A stretch of DNA of 26,698 nucleotides from Bacteroidota bacterium (GCA_016711505.1 JADJSV010000005.1:1-26698); one strand, 5' to 3'. Shown: positions 7,858 to 18,863, counted from the first letter of the stretch. Program-made: numbers and translations. Notes: generated from the sequence alone by a model not told the origin.

Positions 7858-9068
7858 ATGGTTAAAATTAAAATCTGGATTAAAGAACGATACCGGCAAG
7901 CGGTAAACAGCATTGCGTTTACCCTGCTATTATTGCTATAGCCTTCCTCCTGATTTCTTTCCTGAGCATAACCTTTGATTTTTCCGACCAGGGAAAACAA
8001 TTCAAATCGCAATTACACTGGCTTCGGCTGGGTGATGCTTCGACTGCCCGAAGTATTATTTCCTCCATCGCTGCCGGAATTATTACGCTCACTGTATTTA
8101 GTTTTTCAATGGTGATGATTGTGCTGAACCAGTCAGCCTCACAATTGAGTAACCGCATTTTAGACAAGTTAATAGGAAGTCGGTTCCAGCAAGTTGTTTT
8201 AGGTGTTTATGTAGGTACGATTGTATATTCACTATTTTTATTAAGTTCGATCAGAGATATAGACTCCGGTATCCGTATTCCTGCTTTGAGCACCTATTTA
8301 TTGATTCTGATTACGATACTGGATATATTTATTTTCATTTATTTTCTTCATTATATCACACAATCTGTAAAGTATGTTGTAATCATCCGTAGAATTTTTA
8401 AAGAAACTAAAAGCCATTTAGAACACAAATGTTGTTTATCAGAAGAACCTTCTGTATCCCCGTTGATTGAAAACGGATATGTAATTTATTCTGATACTTC
8501 TGGAATTTATGAAAACTTTGATAAACATTCATTACTTCATATAAGCAATGAAAATGATTGCTCGCTTCAGATTTTACCAACCCCCGGTACATTCATTTTA
8601 AAAGGTTTACCGATTGTGAATTCCGACAAACAACTACCTGATGATGTAATTCGAGAGATAAATGACTCGGTGAATTTGCATTTTACAGAATCAGTTGAAG
8701 AAAACTTCTTCAATGGCTTTCGCCAATTAAGTGAAGTTGCCGTTAAAGCGCTTAGCCCAGGTATTAATGACCCCGGCACTGCAATTGAAAGCATGAGGGC
8801 ATTATTTCAATTATATGCTCATAGGGCTTGTCATTTTCCTGACAATGTAATTAAAAACGAAAATAATAAAATAAGAATTATTATTAACGAATTATCATTC
8901 GAAGATATATTTGAAAGAACCCTGCTGCCCATTTGGGATTATGGAAAAAACGATAGAATGATACAGCATGAAATACGGCATCTTTTAACTATGCTTTTTT
9001 CATTATACCAAAATACATTTGTAGGAGAATTATTGCATGAAGTAGAATTGAAAATTCTGAAAAAATAG
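7858..9068 (+). CDS. DUF2254 family integral membrane protein (one frameshift)
   Basis: The ATG at 7858 gives MVKIKIWIKERYRQAVNSIAF; one missing T in the TTT run at 7918-7920 then shifts the frame. Restoring it yields YPAIIAIAFLLISFLSITF and joins the long frame that is open to 9068, about 404 residues in all. Predicted helices lie near residues 23-41, 69-91, 115-134 and 146-167. A large soluble C-terminal part follows and contains the family hallmark ALSPGINDPGTA (about residues 297-309) and HYITQSV after helix 4. DUF2254 proteins are bacterial inner-membrane proteins of unknown function. The next gene, 96 bp downstream, is an MscS-type channel on the same strand, so co-expression and a role in envelope stress are possible but unproven. 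An internal ATG at 8109 would omit two helices and is not the real start. Confidence 0.82.
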
Positions 9069-9164
9069 AAATCAGAGCAATGAACATAAATTTTAAAAAT
9101 ATTTTCACTTTTTTAAAATAACCGCCAATGAATGGGTTCAAAAATTGATTTAAAATAAATAGAT

Positions 9165-10058
9165 ATGAAGATAGACTCCGTATTAGAAAAATTAAAAAAT
9201 GCTTTTCTGCAAAATTGGAATGAGTTTATATATCATGTCCCTGATATTATTCTTGCCATTTTAATAATAGCTGCTGGATTTTTCGTGGCAAATTTTATAA
9301 CCAAACATTTTAAAAAAGTAATTTCAAAAAAATCACACGACCCGTTAATGATAAATTTTTTGTCCAAGGCTGTTAAAACCTCGTTGCTTATTTTAATAAT
9401 CATGTTTGCATTGAATACTGCAGGGCTAAGCAGCATAGCTGCGGGAATTCTGACCGCTGCCGGTGCTTCAGCCCTCATACTTGGTTTTGCTTTTAAAGAT
9501 ATTGGTGAAAATTTTATTTCTGGAGTTATTCTATCATTTAGCAGACCTTTTAACTTGGATGATACCGTTAAAATTGATGAGATTTTTGGTAAAGTAAAAG
9601 CGCTTGAGTTTCGTTACACCAAAGTTAAAACATTTGACGGGCGCGATGTTTATATTCCCAACAGCGATATAATTAAGAAGGCGGTTTATAACTATACGGA
9701 AGACGGTTTTTTCAGATTAGATTTCATCGTTGGTATTGCATATGAAGATAACATAGAAGAAGCAAGACAATTAATTTCAGAAACTGTTAGAAATACAGAA
9801 GGAGTTATTGATGATGAAAGCCATGAGGTCTTTGTTACTGCTGATGAGCTTGCCGTGAGCACCGTTAACTTAAAAGTTTTCTTTTGGGTTAAAACCATTG
9901 AATACAGAAAGCAAGCACTTTTGATTAAAAGCAAAGTAATTACCAACGTTAAAAATACCATACTTGAAAAAGGACTCAGCCTTCCTGCAGATATTACAGA
10001 AGTTAAATTATACGGCAGCGAAACATCTATACCTGTTTTATTAAAGAAAGAAGAATGA
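9165..10058 (+). CDS. Small-conductance mechanosensitive channel, MscS family
   Basis: This 297-residue protein has the minimal MscS layout. TM1 is near residues 27-48 (IILAILIIAAGFFVANFI), TM2 near 63-85, and the pore helix TM3 near 88-118 has the small-residue face SSIAAGILTAAGASALILGF. The conserved KDIGENFISGVIL follows. The beta domain reads FNLDDTVKID, VKALEFRYTKVKTFDGRDVY and IPNSDIIKK, and an alpha/beta vestibule domain extends to the C-terminus. MscS channels open under membrane tension and release solutes during hypo-osmotic shock. The length is close to that of E. coli MscS (286). The gene is intact and probably shares a transcript with the DUF2254 gene before it. The following 240 bp hold no clear terminator. 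Confidence 0.93.
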   Translation: MKIDSVLEKLKNAFLQNWNEFIYHVPDIILAILIIAAGFFVANFITKHFKKVISKKSHDPLMINFLSKAVKTSLLILIIMFALNTAGLSSIAAGILTAAGASALILGFAFKDIGENFISGVILSFSRPFNLDDTVKIDEIFGKVKALEFRYTKVKTFDGRDVYIPNSDIIKKAVYNYTEDGFFRLDFIVGIAYEDNIEEARQLISETVRNTEGVIDDESHEVFVTADELAVSTVNLKVFFWVKTIEYRKQALLIKSKVITNVKNTILEKGLSLPADITEVKLYGSETSIPVLLKKEE

Positions 10059-10300
10059 GAAAGGTAGGGAGAAATTCTTTTTTGGTTTGATTAATTCCTT
10101 TCCTTATCTATCTTGCCTATTTAAGGTGGTTTCTATCGTAATTTCAGCATTATACAAAGTGAAACCAAGAAAGTTTATAGAAAGTTATTCATTTCCAAAA
10201 ACCTTATTTATCTTGCTATCCAGCATTTAGAAATCATCCATAATTTGAAATCTAAAACGATTCATCATTCTTAATTATTAAACCCAAACAATACCAATTC

Positions 10301-12358
10301 ATGAAATCAATTTACACACTGATTTTTTTATTTGCATTAACTACAACAAGCATCTTCGCACAGTGTCCTGTTGGACAAGCACAAGTAACGATCGATATCA
10401 CAACTGACGACTGGGGCTATGAAGGATATTTTCAACTTGTGCCCGGTGGAAATAACTGTGGCGTCGGAACAATTTTCGAAGGTGGAAATACGCTCGTCGG
10501 ATGCAATGGCGGCGGTGCACAAAATGTTTCTTCAGGTGGATATGGAAATCATGTTACCGTAACAGAAGGTCCGTGGTGTCTTGATCTTGGAAGTACGTAT
10601 GATCTTATCTTTACGGATGACTATGGTGATGGCGGATTTATTTTTACTGTAAACATCGACGGTTTTCCAGTTTATACCGGACTTACTGGAACAGGTAATA
10701 GTCCCGGATCGCATATTCCATTTGTAGTTCAACCGGCACTGACGCACGATGTATCCGGCAAAAAAATTTCAATGCCTTCTTATGTTAACCTTGGTAATGT
10801 AAACGTTTCCGGAATATTGTTGAACCGCGGTACTGATACACTGACATCAATGGATCTTAATTACTCTATTGATAACGGAACAGTTTACACAACTTCTGTT
10901 TCCGGATTAAGTGTTGCACCTTTTACAACTTACGATGCAGTTCATCCAACTGCATGGGTTGCTTCTGCCAATGGAATTTATTCCGTGAAAATGTGGGCTA
11001 GTAATATCAATGGTACTAGTGATCTCGATCAATCAAATGATACTGCTTCGAAATTGATCAACGCCGGACCTGCAACTCCGAATTATATTGACGATTATAT
11101 TGGTATAACTCCTATACTTACTGTTATAGGTAGTGCTGCAGATGGAATTGATGTTCCGCGTGATCTGGATTTTCATCCTGTGCTTACACGAAATGAACTT
11201 TGGGTAATTTTAAAAAGTACAGAAAATTCAGGTGGTAAAACTGTGAAGTTTACCAATGCAGGACAAGCAGGACAAACTGCTTTACTGCAACAAGACGGAA
11301 ATGCATGGCACTTCATGTCATTGCCAACAGGAATTGCATTCAGTGATAATGAAAATTTTGCTACATCACCCGGAGTGTATGATGCGAATCACGGAAGTGG
11401 AACTCCTTTCACAGGACCAACACTTTGGTCAAGCGACCCTCTGATCTATGCACAACCTTCCGGTGGAAATGGAAGTCACCTGGACATGTTACATCAGAGT
11501 CCGCATGCAATGGGAATTTGTCATGAAGTTGATAATGCATTCTGGGTATATGATGCGAATGAAAATGATATCGTGCGTTATGATTTCGTAAATGATCATG
11601 GTCCGGGAAACAGTGATCACAGCGATGGAATCATCAGACGTTTCGGAGGATTAGGATTGATGGGTGAAACTACACATCATGTTCCAAGTCATTTGATACT
11701 TGATAAAGAACCGGGAATGTTGTATATCGTTGATACCGGTAACGACAGGATTCTTAGAATGGATATCAACTCAGGAACTTTTCTGAACAATCTTTCGCCT
11801 TACGAACCTACTGCTGAATATTCAAGCTGGGGTAATGTAACATTCAATCTTTTTTCTGATTCAGGTCTGACAGAACCAAGTGGAATTGATCTTATCGGAA
11901 ATCGACTTATTGTTTCTGATTTCGCAACAGGTGATATTATTATCTATGATAAATCAAATGCAACAGGTGTTGAGTTAGGTAGAATTGTTACCGGCACTCC
12001 GGGAATCATGGGCGTTAAGATCGGACCTGATGGAAAGATCTGGTATGTGAATGCAACAACAAATGAAGTCATCCGAATTGATGGAGTGTCAGTTGGAGTA
12101 GATGAAGTCGCTGCAGAAATGACAATGAATGTTTATCCAAATCCGGCAACTTCACAAGTTTATGTTTCTTCGAATAGTTCGTTTAATATTTCTGATGTAA
12201 TGATCTATGATGTAACAGGAAAATTAGTTGAATGTTCCGGAAGCAGAATCAATGAGCATACTATAGCTGTTAACATTGATAAACTTTCTCAAGGTGTTTA
12301 TTTTGCGGTACTGAAAAATGATACGCAGATAAAAACCGGTAGGTTTGTGAAGAAGTAG
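10301..12358 (+). CDS. Secreted beta-propeller-like protein with T9SS type A sorting domain
   Basis: The protein has 685 residues. A signal peptide (MKSIYTLIFLFALTTTSIFA, cleaved before Q21) is followed by a Gly/Asp-rich beta domain (residues 22-145; TDDWGYEGYF, IFTDDYGDGGFIFTV). Next comes a CARDB-like segment (about 150-250) with NVSGILLNRGTDTL. Residues 260-605 resemble an NHL/SMP-30-type propeller: DVPRDLDFHP, SHLILDKEPGMLYIVDTGND, RILRMD, EPSGIDLIGNRLIVSDFATG and GVKIGPDGKIWYVN, each like one strand set of a blade. The last part, from about residue 607 (MNVYPNPATSQVYVSSN ... LSQGVYFAVL ... GRFVKK), is a type IX secretion C-terminal signal. It is probably exported, cleaved and attached to the surface or released. 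The ligand is unknown. It stands alone between MscS and the signalling genes. Confidence 0.88.
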   Translation: MKSIYTLIFLFALTTTSIFAQCPVGQAQVTIDITTDDWGYEGYFQLVPGGNNCGVGTIFEGGNTLVGCNGGGAQNVSSGGYGNHVTVTEGPWCLDLGSTYDLIFTDDYGDGGFIFTVNIDGFPVYTGLTGTGNSPGSHIPFVVQPALTHDVSGKKISMPSYVNLGNVNVSGILLNRGTDTLTSMDLNYSIDNGTVYTTSVSGLSVAPFTTYDAVHPTAWVASANGIYSVKMWASNINGTSDLDQSNDTASKLINAGPATPNYIDDYIGITPILTVIGSAADGIDVPRDLDFHPVLTRNELWVILKSTENSGGKTVKFTNAGQAGQTALLQQDGNAWHFMSLPTGIAFSDNENFATSPGVYDANHGSGTPFTGPTLWSSDPLIYAQPSGGNGSHLDMLHQSPHAMGICHEVDNAFWVYDANENDIVRYDFVNDHGPGNSDHSDGIIRRFGGLGLMGETTHHVPSHLILDKEPGMLYIVDTGNDRILRMDINSGTFLNNLSPYEPTAEYSSWGNVTFNLFSDSGLTEPSGIDLIGNRLIVSDFATGDIIIYDKSNATGVELGRIVTGTPGIMGVKIGPDGKIWYVNATTNEVIRIDGVSVGVDEVAAEMTMNVYPNPATSQVYVSSNSSFNISDVMIYDVTGKLVECSGSRINEHTIAVNIDKLSQGVYFAVLKNDTQIKTGRFVKK

Positions 12359-12408
12359 TTTTCTTTGATCAAAGTTTGTTGGTCACTGTCATTAGGTCAA
12401 AGGTAAAG

Positions 12409-12451
12409 GGTCAAAGGTCAATCGCTACCAAATAGCAATTAACCTTTGACC
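12409..12451 (+). terminator. Long imperfect hairpin after the T9SS gene
   Basis: GGTCAAAGGT (12409-12418) pairs with ACCTTTGACC (12442-12451). The stem continues inward to GCTA/TAGC (12424-12427 with 12433-12436) with two mismatches and a CCAAA loop. A short T run (ATCGCTTTTT) follows. A second, unpaired AGGTCAAAGGT lies just upstream. It is the likely terminator for the gene ending at 12358, though the tail is weak. Confidence 0.5.
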
Positions 12452-12464
12452 ATCGCTTTTTAAT

Positions 12465-12577
12465 TTCTACTTCATTCTACTTCATTTACTTCATTCCACT
12501 TCACTTCATTCCACTTCATTCCACTTCATTCCACTTCATTCCACTTCATTCCACTTCATTCCACTTCATTCCACTTC
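12465..12577 (+). repeat. 10-bp tandem repeat array
   Basis: The unit CCACTTCATT is repeated exactly six times at 12511-12570, with degenerate copies upstream (TTCTACTTCA, TTTACTTCAT, TCCACTTCAC) and a partial copy at 12571-12577. That makes about 11 units in 113 bp. The top strand is pyrimidine-rich (C/T plus two A per unit). It occupies the intergenic space 115 bp before the sensor-kinase start. Confidence 0.85.
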
Positions 12578-12691
12578 TTTTCCTTTTGACCTTTCATTTC
12601 CCCCTTTTAATTTGAAAAATTTCACGTTTCAAAATAAAAAACTACTTTCGACCAAATTCCGAATTGGAATTTTTCAAAAAAGATAGATCAG

Positions 12692-14642
12692 ATGATTTTT
12701 TCAAACGCATCACAATTCAATAAGAAGTCAGTTTTAATTTTGATTTTCTTTCTGTGTTTTTGTCTGAAAAGTAATGCTCAGAACACAAATAATATTGACA
12801 GTATCATTGCCGTTATTGAAAGTTCAACCAATGATAGTTTGATCGGACAGAAGTATATTGAACTTGGAAGGGCGTACATCCAGACGGATATGAAAAAAGC
12901 TTTTGAAAGTTTTGATAAAGCAATTCATATCGGAAAGAAAAACGAATTGTTAAGTATTGTTGGAGATGCTTATAGCAATAAAGGGTTCGCTTTTATTCTT
13001 ACTGGTGAAAAGGGTAAAGTATTATCTTATTTGGATTCTGCTATGACCTTTATTGAAGGTTCGGATAATAAAGTTGTAAAAGCTGCTATATTTCAAAATT
13101 ATGGAAATTATTATCATACAGTCGGGAATGAAGCTGAATCTATGAAGTATCATTTGTTAAGTTTAAAATTGCGTGAAGAGTTAGGTGATACGCTTGGACA
13201 AGCGAGAATTTATAATGGTATAGCAGGAATTTATCTGGCGCAAAAGAATAGTGAAAAGGCTTTGGAGTGGTATCGCAAAAGTCTGGAAATAGTTCGGAAT
13301 GGAAAAGATAAAGCAGTTGTCAGTATTGTTTTAGGAAACATCGGTAATGTTCTTATGAAGATGGATAAACTTGATGAAGCTTATTCAACTTATATGGAAT
13401 TACTCGTATTGTCAAAAGCAACCCAGAATAAAGACGGAGAGGTGATTGCAAATATGGGTTTTTCAAAGATTGCTTATGACAGAGGTAATTTTAATGATGC
13501 ACTAAGTTATTTGAAAATTGCAGAGACATTAAGTAAGGAAGTAGGAATCAATTCCCGTTTTATAATTATCTATGGCAAGATGGGAGATATTTATATCAGG
13601 ACTAAAGAATACAAAAAGGCTTTAGTGTATTATGAACGCCTTTATGCAGACGCAAAAAAAATGGGGACGAGAAGTTCAGAAGCAAATGGGCTTCAACTCT
13701 TGGCCCAATGTTATTCTTTGATGGGAGAACATGAAAAAGCGTATAAGTATCTGAGTGAATATACGCAATTGAACGATTCAATTTTTGAAAGATGAAAGGC
13801 AAGTTCAATTGACTGAAATGCAGACAAAATTTGAGACTGAGAAAAAGGAGCAGGAGAATAAAATATTGTCAGGACAACTACAGGTTCAGGAACTTGAATT
13901 GAGTAAGAAAAGAAATCAGATGATAGGCCTTTTTATTCTGCTGGTTTTATTTATTCTGATCACGCGATTAATACTAAGGCAAAATAAACTGCAACATGAA
14001 CAGACGACTGTTATCATGAAGCAAAAATTATTGCGGACACAAATGAATCCGCATTTCATTTTTAATTCGTTGACAACGATAGAGAGTTTTGTTTATGAGA
14101 ATCAGCCCAAGGAAGCCGGAAAGTACTTGTCTGATTTCGCAAGATTGATGCGCTTGATCCTTGAAAATTCGGCGGAAGAATATATTCCACTTAGTAAAGA
14201 AATAAAGACACTTGAATATTATCTTTTGTTGCAGAGATTGCGTCTTGAAAATAATCTGACATACCGGATCGTAACAGATGGAATAGAAAATATAAATAAT
14301 GTTCATATTCCACCAATGCTAACTCAACCGTTCATAGAAAATGCAATTGAACATGGCTTCAGGAATAGTACAAAGACAGGGAATATAGACATTGAATTCA
14401 CTAATCTCAATGATTCTGTATTACAGATTAAAGTTACAGACAATGGAATCGGAATTGATTCAGGGAAAAAGAGTGAAAGTAAAGCAAAGCATAAATCGAT
14501 GGCTATTGACATTACAAAAGAGCGTTTGCAAGTTCTGAATAAATCGAAAAAACAGAAGGTAACATTCGAAATTTCCGATATTTCAGTGCCGGGAAGTTCG
14601 GATTCGGGCACAATGGTTTTATTCACTATTCCATTGGTCTGA
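12692..14642 (+). CDS. TPR-containing LytS-type sensor histidine kinase (one frameshift)
   Basis: Two overlapping frames (12692-13795 and 13785-14642) form one gene. Removing one T from the T5 run at 13782-13786 reads through as NDSILKDERQVQLTEMQTKF. The product has about 649 residues. A signal peptide (ending SNAQ, about residue 30) leads into tetratricopeptide repeats up to about residue 365 (e.g. LGQARIYNGIAGIYLAQKNS), which are periplasmic. A coiled coil (KFETEKKEQENK) and one membrane helix (MIGLFILLVLFILITRLIL) follow. The kinase core has NPHFIFNSL with the phospho-acceptor His, then the ATPase N-box PFIENAIEHGF and G-box VTDNGIGID. This is the common Bacteroidota TPR-HisKA_7TM-less LytS design. 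Its partner regulator starts 31 bp downstream. The input signal is unknown. Confidence 0.88.
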
Positions 14643-14673
14643 GAAATTATTAATTTAGTATCATTACAAAATA

Positions 14674-15433
14674 ATGGAAACTCTAAAAGTTATAATTGTC
14701 GACGACGAAAAACGTGTCAGGACTTCCCTAAGACACCTGGTCACTATGTATTGCCCTAATGCAATTGTAGTTTCGGAAGCCGGCGATGTTGAAACAGCTT
14801 TTACGGAGATCAATAAATTTTCTCCTGATGTTGTTTTGCTCGATATCCAATTGTCAGGCAGGTCGGGATTTGATTTGCTTAAAAAACTGGTTCCAATCAA
14901 TTTCAAAATTATTTTTGTTACTGCTTTTAATCAATATGCAATTCAGGCATTCAAGTTTTCTGCAATTGATTATCTTTTGAAACCTGTTAGTCCTGATGAA
15001 TTGGTTGCAGCCTTACAAAAAGCGTCAACTCTCATCGACAAAAAAGACCTTGCTTTTAAAATTGAAACGTTGTTGGCAAACATGGAAAATCTTTCGCATG
15101 AGCCAAAAAAGATTTTACTGAAGACACAGGAAACCGTTTACATTGTTAATCTATCTGAGATCATACCGTTGTGAAGCCGATAGAAATTATACACGGTTTT
15201 ATCTGACCGAAAATAGAACGATACTTGTTTCCGGTTCACTGATCGACTATGATGAAACTTTGACACCGTCAGGTTTTTTCCGCGCGCATCATTCGCACTT
15301 GATCAATTTAGAATGTATTTCGAAGATTGAAAAACATAAGATGACAGTTGTGTTGAAAGATGGTTCTGTTATTCCTCTTGCTAACCGGAAAAAGGATGCT
15401 TTAATTCAATTCCTTGAGAAAAGTATTAAGTGA
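14674..15433 (+). CDS. LytTR-family response regulator (one frameshift)
   Basis: The gene is split into 14674-15174 and 15143-15433 by one extra C at 15166-15167. Removing it reads VNLSEIIRCEADRNYTRFYL. The joined protein has about 252 residues. The receiver domain shows the acidic pair D10/D11, phospho-acceptor D57 (VVLLDIQLSG), T83 (IIFVTAFN) and K103 (DYLLKP). The LytTR DNA-binding domain covers about residues 150-250 (GFFRAHHSHLINLECISKIE, then VIPLANRKKD). LytTR proteins bind paired promoter repeats and often control surface or extracellular functions. It is co-transcribed with the kinase before it, and the two form a two-component system. The next genes downstream are separated by an artefact region, so no target can be inferred from order alone. 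Confidence 0.9.
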
Positions 15434-15537
15434 GATGGTGAATATCATGGTTTTTTTTAACACAAGATCACTTAGTTTTCAGCACAAGAACACTGAATGA
15501 TAAGAATATTGCTTGTGTCCCTGATAGTATCCCGGAA

Positions 15538-16670
<1,133 letters not shown>

Positions 16671-16833
16671 CACCGATTTTGCTCATTTTTCAACGCTGGA
16701 TAGCCAATTTCACACGCCTGTACATCTTCGCTTGCCATGCTTAATTTGTTTTGCAATCTTTGATTTCAGGAAGACCGGTGTATATCAATTAACATCGTTT
16801 TTTACCAAATAGGAATTGCCTCAAATCAAGTAC

Positions 16834-18450
16834 ATGAAAAAAATTACTCTGCTATTTTATTTCTCAGTCCTGAGTATTGGGTTAGTCAATGCGCAATTCA
16901 CCTGGAACAGAATCTGGGATTATCGTTATGGCGGTACGTCGGGCGATTATCAATCTACTTTTGAAAAGACGAGAGACGGTGGTTACTTATTATCAGGAAG
17001 AACATCTTCTGATTCTTCAGGAAATAAGTTTTCTCACATGTTTGGAAACGGAGCATTTGATTACTGGGTAGTGAAAGTAAATTCTGCCGGTATTATGCAA
17101 TGGGAAAAAAGTATTCGTGCTTCCGGCAATGATATGTTGTGGAGTATGGATGTAACTTCAGATGGTGGTTATATTCTTGGCGGTACATCTGATTCTCCGT
17201 TTGGTGGTGATAAAATGCATGCTTCACGAGGTGGTACGGATTACTGGATCGTAAAACTTGATTCATTAGGAAATGTTTTATGGGATCAGGTTTATGGTGG
17301 ATCGGGTGATGAAGATTTCAAATATATTATGGAGACTGCAGACGGAGGTTTTTTAGTAGGTGGTGATTCCAGATCAGGTGTTGGTGGTGATAAAACGGAA
17401 CCGAAATATGGAATTAACGATTATTGGGTTGTGAAAACGGATGCTCAGGGAGTGAAGCAGTGGGATAAAGTGTATGGTGGACCGGGTTATGAGCAATACA
17501 GAGTTTCGGTTCAAACATCAGATCATGGATTTATTCATGGTGGTTCTTCTTCTTCGGGCGTCGGTGGAAATAAAACGGATAATACTATGGGTGGAATTGA
17601 CTACTGGTTAGTCAAAACAGATTCTATGGGAACGATAATCTGGGATAACTCATACGGTGGAAATGCTGATGACAATTTTCACAACATAATTCTTACTCCG
17701 GGAGAAAACATGTTGATAGGTGGATGGTCATTAACGGATGTGAATGGTGATAAAACTCAACCCACAAACGGGCAATATGATCTGTGGATACTAAAATTAA
17801 ATTCTGCCGGTGCAATTCTTTGGGACAAAGATTATGGTGGAACAGGAATTGAAGATGAATTCAATCATTTTTATGAAACTGCTGATCATGGATTTTTGAT
17901 AGCTGCTGTATCCTATTCGAATACCGGAGCAGATAAAACAGATGATAATTTGGGTGTTGAACAAAATTGGGTATTGAAAATAGATTCATTCGGAATCAGG
18001 AAATGGGACAAGACAATTTTTTCTCTAGGGCACAATGAAGGACTTCAGATAAAGCAGACTCTTGATCCAAAATGCTATGTAGTTTTTACAGGTGATAACG
18101 GATTAATTGGCGGAGATAAGACTCAGGATGCCTGGGGTGGATTCAGCAATGATTTCTGGATCATCAAATATTGTCAGGGTGAAGTAAATGCAGTGAGTGA
18201 ATTAAATTTCAGTGACGAAGAATTACTGGTTTATCCAAATCCATTTATCAATGAAGTAAAAATTCATCTGAATGCTTCGGCACATAAAGGTGAAGCGAAT
18301 GCTGATATGTATGACATATTGGGACATAGAATTTTATCAAGATCATTCAATAGTGATTTGACAATTAATACATCTGATCTGCCTAAAGGAATTTACATCC
18401 TGGAAGTTTACGCTGAAGGTAGATCATCAATAAAAAAGATTGTCAAATAA
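16834..18450 (+). CDS. T9SS-sorted protein with seven ~60-residue repeats
   Basis: The start is the ATG at 16834 rather than the in-frame TTG at 16816, because it begins a clean signal peptide (MKKITLLFYFSVLSIGLVNA, then Q21). The product has 538 residues. From about residue 33 to 448 there are seven tandem repeats, each with the frame GG-x-x-D, DGGYLLGG-x-S, GGDK, DYW-V-VK-x-DS-x-G, WDK-x-Y (e.g. TSDGGYILGGTSDSPFGGDK and DYWIVKLDSLGNVLWDQVY). Seven repeats suit a seven-bladed propeller, one blade per repeat. The C-terminal 75 residues (LLVYPNPFINEVKIHLN ... LPKGIYILEVYAEG ... KKIVK) are a type IX secretion signal. The protein is probably secreted and surface-attached; what it binds is not visible. 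A strong terminator follows 95 bp downstream. Confidence 0.88.
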   Translation: MKKITLLFYFSVLSIGLVNAQFTWNRIWDYRYGGTSGDYQSTFEKTRDGGYLLSGRTSSDSSGNKFSHMFGNGAFDYWVVKVNSAGIMQWEKSIRASGNDMLWSMDVTSDGGYILGGTSDSPFGGDKMHASRGGTDYWIVKLDSLGNVLWDQVYGGSGDEDFKYIMETADGGFLVGGDSRSGVGGDKTEPKYGINDYWVVKTDAQGVKQWDKVYGGPGYEQYRVSVQTSDHGFIHGGSSSSGVGGNKTDNTMGGIDYWLVKTDSMGTIIWDNSYGGNADDNFHNIILTPGENMLIGGWSLTDVNGDKTQPTNGQYDLWILKLNSAGAILWDKDYGGTGIEDEFNHFYETADHGFLIAAVSYSNTGADKTDDNLGVEQNWVLKIDSFGIRKWDKTIFSLGHNEGLQIKQTLDPKCYVVFTGDNGLIGGDKTQDAWGGFSNDFWIIKYCQGEVNAVSELNFSDEELLVYPNPFINEVKIHLNASAHKGEANADMYDILGHRILSRSFNSDLTINTSDLPKGIYILEVYAEGRSSIKKIVK

Positions 18451-18545
18451 TATCAGACCCAAAACCCTAATATAACGCCCAAGTAACGAATTCTGTATTT
18501 GAAATTGAAAGCATATCCGGAATCGTTAGAGTGGGTTCATTACCG

Positions 18546-18584
18546 GCAGCAAATCTATAGCGTGTACGATTTGCTGCTATTTTT
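18546..18584 (+). terminator. Intrinsic terminator of the seven-repeat T9SS gene
   Basis: A perfect 10-bp stem, GCAGCAAATC (18546-18555) with GATTTGCTGC (18568-18577), has a 12-base loop and is followed by TATTTTT. It lies inside a spurious small open frame (18499-18699), which argues that the frame is not a gene. Confidence 0.8.
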
Positions 18585-18736
18585 AAAATTCATTTTAATC
18601 AGAAGTTCAGATCGATCAATCGTTTCTCTCATGGTTTGGTTGCGCGGTCTGGACTTTTTTTATTTTTATTATTGCGAGTCTGTTTTAATTAGAAATTAGT
18701 CCTATTCCTTCTGTGTAATTGTAATACTAATTCCTC

Positions 18737-18863
18737 GTCGGAATGTCGCTTATTGCTTACCAAATCGAAGGAACATTACTAATTTCCGCTCAACATTCCG
18801 ACTAGCGTCTTGGTATTTACTCCTTTTGATATTTTTTTACCTTTTTGAGAATGTTCCTTCGAT
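18737..18863. repeat. Two interlocked perfect inverted repeats (A-B-A'-B')
   Basis: GTCGGAATGT (18737-18746) is the reverse complement of ACATTCCGAC (18793-18802). ATCGAAGGAACATT (18764-18777) is the reverse complement of AATGTTCCTTCGAT (18850-18863). The arms alternate rather than nest, which is pseudoknot topology. The short core AATGT/ACATT is shared by all four arms, so alternative A-B and A'-B' pairings also exist. It sits between a terminator and the exonuclease gene. Confidence 0.8.

Noticed and set aside
8109..9068. DUF2254 gene starting at the internal ATG 8109
   Set aside because: The upstream frame encodes the first two family helices once one T is restored at 7918-7920.
12465..12577. 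Possible CRISPR or iteron array
   Set aside because: The 10-bp units are contiguous and too short for CRISPR, and no replication initiator gene is nearby.
13785..14642. Stand-alone cytoplasmic kinase gene starting at 13785
   Set aside because: Its start overlaps the TPR gene, and removing one T fuses both into the standard TPR-LytS architecture.
18499..18699. 66-codon open frame after the seven-repeat gene
   Set aside because: It contains a perfect terminator hairpin at 18546-18577, has no protein-like pattern, and starts right after a gene end.
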